From contig JAGAZW010000195.1 of NCBI GenBank assembly GCA_017939855.1, positions 1-9,015 on the forward strand: a stretch of DNA of 9,015 bases, given 5' to 3'. The position numbers and the translations under genes are program-made. The notes beneath the pieces are model-generated. The model made no database searches and was not told where the DNA came from. It worked only from the letters and a program-made list of their open reading frames with translations. Below are positions 7,289 to 9,015 of this stretch, one piece after another (within the stretch, counting starts at the first letter, position 1; each line of letters begins with the position of its first letter). The DNA comes from Clostridia bacterium (lineage in GTDB: Bacteria; Bacillota; Clostridia; Oscillospirales; Acutalibacteraceae).

Positions 7289-8674
7289 ATGTTAAAAAGA
7301 ATAGTTTGTTTGGTAATTGCTCTTCTTTTTGCTTTTTCAGTTGCCGCTTGCGGTGGTGGAGGAGATAAGAATAGCAAAAAGACCTCCGGAAAATCTTCTG
7401 ATGGTAAGTCTGACGAAAGAGTTTCTTCCGGCGGTGTTTCAGTCGTAGTTGAGGAAAAAAATGTCCTTGAAACCGATCTTGCAAAAAGTGATTTTGGTGG
7501 TAAAAGTTTCGTGTTCTATTATTGGTACGAATATGGCGATATAGTTGACCGTAAGGTAAACCTCTTTAACAAAGAGCATAATGCGAATGTTAAAGTTAAG
7601 GTTATTGCGGGCGATCCTAGGGATGTCATTTCAAAAGCTATAGCATCTGGTACACCTTATGACATTATCGCTAACCATGCTCAGTTCTTCCCGAACTCTA
7701 TCTTTGCTGATCTTTATGAACCTCTTGAAGGTTATATTGACGAATTAGACTATTATAATGCCGATAAACCGGGAAATGGCGGTATTTCAAAGGCATTAAA
7801 TAATGACTTTACTTGGAAAAACAAGCTTTATGCCTGTGGTTCTGCTAAGTCGGTTTATCAGTTTGTTATGTATTATAATAAAAAGATGTTCCAAGAAAAC
7901 GGTCTTGAGGATCCAATGGAGCTTTGGAAAAAAGGCGAATGGACATGGGAAAAATATATGTCTATGGCAATCGCTTCAACCGATGTTGCAAACAACATTG
8001 GTTTCTTGCAAACTCCTTCCTTATATGAGTGGTTGTCTATGTCCGGTCTAGCCGCTGTTGTTCGCACAGGTGATCAGTTTAAAGAAAATTTTGGCAGTCA
8101 GGAAATTATTACTGCAACTCAACAATATGCTAACTTACTTTTTGGCAACAGTCAAATAAGTATGCCTGTTACCTATCACACCTTCCAGAATGGTAAAGCA
8201 TTTACGTTGATTTCTAATACCGATGCATTTATTTATTATGCTGATCTTGCCAAAAAGTCAAGTGCGTTCGGTAGAAACGCTAATAATTTAGGCGCTGTTC
8301 CTATTCCTACTGGTCTTACCAAGAATGGTATGTATCCGGCTTACGCAGCTCAAGGTTATTCAGCAGCTAAAGGTGCTAGTGAGCCCTCTTTGCCCGCAGC
8401 ATTTGCGCTTTTCGAGTCGCGCGTAATCGATTCAGATCTCGGCTCTGTAATGCAATTGGATGCAGATGTAAGAAATTATATTGAAAGTGAGTTTGCGAAG
8501 AACGGATTTGTTGGATTTACTTCACTTTATACTTCAGAGGGTCTAAATCCGAGACCTTATCTTGATGAATTAGGTATGAAGATTCAACAGGGAGAAGACC
8601 CGACTTCTACCATTGCAAATGCGCGTTCCACTATAACCAGAATGATCAACGATACATTATCATCTGCTAAATAA
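7289..8674 (+). CDS. Extracellular solute-binding lipoprotein of a sugar ABC importer
   Basis: A 461-residue ligand-capturing protein (solute-binding family 1, MalE-like) that would deliver substrate to the MalF/MalG channel. Residues 1-20 are a lipoprotein signal with the lipobox V18-A-A-C21; Cys21 would be lipidated and hold the protein on the outer face of the membrane. A flexible, Gly/Ser/Lys-rich linker follows to about residue 50. The mature fold begins with FVFYYWYEYGDIVDRKVNLF, and family-typical stretches follow: ASGTPYDIIANHAQFF, then YNKKMFQENGLEDP with GEWTWEKYMSMA, the usual hinge and helix region of these proteins. Aromatic residues are abundant, as expected for sugar stacking. 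A ribosome binding site AAAGGA lies 10 bases before the ATG. It is the last gene of the unit, placed after the permeases, whereas most such loci begin with the binding protein. The ligand cannot be read from the sequence. Confidence 0.93.
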   Translation: MLKRIVCLVIALLFAFSVAACGGGGDKNSKKTSGKSSDGKSDERVSSGGVSVVVEEKNVLETDLAKSDFGGKSFVFYYWYEYGDIVDRKVNLFNKEHNANVKVKVIAGDPRDVISKAIASGTPYDIIANHAQFFPNSIFADLYEPLEGYIDELDYYNADKPGNGGISKALNNDFTWKNKLYACGSAKSVYQFVMYYNKKMFQENGLEDPMELWKKGEWTWEKYMSMAIASTDVANNIGFLQTPSLYEWLSMSGLAAVVRTGDQFKENFGSQEIITATQQYANLLFGNSQISMPVTYHTFQNGKAFTLISNTDAFIYYADLAKKSSAFGRNANNLGAVPIPTGLTKNGMYPAYAAQGYSAAKGASEPSLPAAFALFESRVIDSDLGSVMQLDADVRNYIESEFAKNGFVGFTSLYTSEGLNPRPYLDELGMKIQQGEDPTSTIANARSTITRMINDTLSSAK

Positions 8675-8712
8675 TAAAGGTTTGTAATTTTCAGTAAATT
8701 ATAAATAATTTT

Positions 8713-8750
8713 TACGGCACTTTCCAAAAGAAAGTGCCGTAGTTTTCTTT
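8713..8750 (+). terminator. Rho-independent terminator after the binding-protein gene
   Basis: A perfect 11-base stem, ACGGCACTTTC at 8714-8724 with GAAAGTGCCGT at 8730-8740, closes a CAAAA loop; one more T-A pair (8713/8741) extends it. TTTTCTTT follows at 8743-8750. It lies 38 bases after the stop codon and ends the transport unit. Confidence 0.93.
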
Positions 8751-8771
8751 AAATATTGATATTTGATAAAA

Positions 8772-8800
8772 TTGACTTGAATTTATGTTAGAGATATTAT
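8772..8800 (+). promoter_or_regulatory. Sigma-A-type promoter of the small secreted protein gene
   Basis: TTGACT at 8772-8777 and TATTAT at 8795-8800 are exactly 17 bases apart, each matching consensus at 5 of 6 positions. The site follows the terminator and lies about 40 bases before the start codon of the last gene, so that gene is its own transcription unit. The palindrome GATATTATATC (8793-8803) covers the -10 box but may be chance in such AT-rich DNA. Confidence 0.65.
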
Positions 8801-8841
8801 ATCATATTAATATAAACATAATTCAAAAAGGATATTGATAT

Positions 8842-9015
8842 ATGAAATTTATAAAGAATATTTTTTTGATAATTTTAGTGTTTGTAATGATGCTTTTTTT
8901 CGTAATACCTACCGCTGCTCAAAATGAATCCACTAATACTGAAACCGACAGTCAGGATGCTGCACCGGATGAATATGGCACGTCATCAAAAGGAATACTC
9001 ACCACCATAGAAAAA
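8842..9015 (+). CDS. Secreted protein of unknown function, N-terminal part only
   Basis: The frame runs open from ATG at 8842 to the window end, giving 58 residues of a longer protein. AAAAGGA at 8826-8832 lies 9 bases before the ATG. Residues 1-26 look like a signal peptide: MKFIKN, a strongly hydrophobic stretch (IFLIILVFVMMLFFVI) and a PTAA-Q end that could be cut by signal peptidase I; an uncleaved membrane anchor is the alternative. The stretch after it (about 27-50) is rich in Asn, Thr, Ser, Asp and Glu and is probably a flexible linker before a domain that lies outside the window. There is no lipobox cysteine. I do not recognise the family. It has its own promoter and lies beyond a strong terminator, so a link to the transport genes is not shown. 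Confidence 0.75.
   Translation, partial: MKFIKNIFLIILVFVMMLFFVIPTAAQNESTNTETDSQDAAPDEYGTSSKGILTTIEK

Noticed and set aside
8753..8841. Direct repeat ATATTGATAT at 8753-8762 and 8832-8841 flanking the last promoter
   Set aside because: Ten bases, almost all A or T, in a very AT-rich gap; chance repeats of this kind are expected.
1..9015. CRISPR arrays, insertion sequences, tRNA or rRNA genes, and frameshifts in the main genes
   Set aside because: No regularly spaced repeats, transposase-like frames or RNA gene landmarks were seen, and every main gene reads through without an internal stop with consistent domain order.

Overview
The window is one stretch of an AT-rich, low-GC Gram-positive genome. 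A gut-type clostridium (Bacillota, Clostridia, Oscillospiraceae/Lachnospiraceae-like) is the best guess. The reasons are strong AAGGAGG-type ribosome binding sites before most genes, sigma-A-like promoter hexamers, a lipoprotein binding protein, and a gene set (carbohydrate ABC permeases with DUF5696 and NHL/Yip1 proteins) that I know mainly from Clostridia and Paenibacillus-like bacteria. Genus cannot be told from the sequence alone.

All genes lie on the + strand. Positions 1-7122 form a tight five-gene block: the 3' part of a MalG-type sugar permease (cut by the window start); a membrane protein with a signal peptide, an NHL-like beta-propeller, a TPR-like stretch and a Yip1-like membrane domain; a secreted DUF5696-type protein that looks like an inactive or unstudied glycoside-hydrolase relative; a MalF-type permease; and a second MalG-type permease. 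Spacing runs from a 4-base ATGA overlap to about 18 bases, so co-transcription and translational coupling are likely. A 166-base gap follows, holding a long inverted repeat and candidate promoters, and then a solute-binding lipoprotein. A clear Rho-independent terminator (8713-8750) closes the unit. A new promoter and the first 58 codons of a small secreted protein of unknown function end the window.

Taken together this reads as an oligosaccharide (or other glycan-derived solute) uptake locus. The lipoprotein captures the ligand outside the membrane, the MalF/MalG pair forms the channel, and an ATPase encoded elsewhere (MsmX/MsmK-like sharing is common in this class) would energise it. The propeller/Yip1 protein and the DUF5696 protein sit between two permease sets and are the least understood parts. 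They may bind, process or sense the glycan at the cell surface. The first permease implies a second channel whose partner lies upstream of the window. The MalF/MalG pair carries enlarged extracytoplasmic loops that the first permease lacks, so the two channels are probably not interchangeable.
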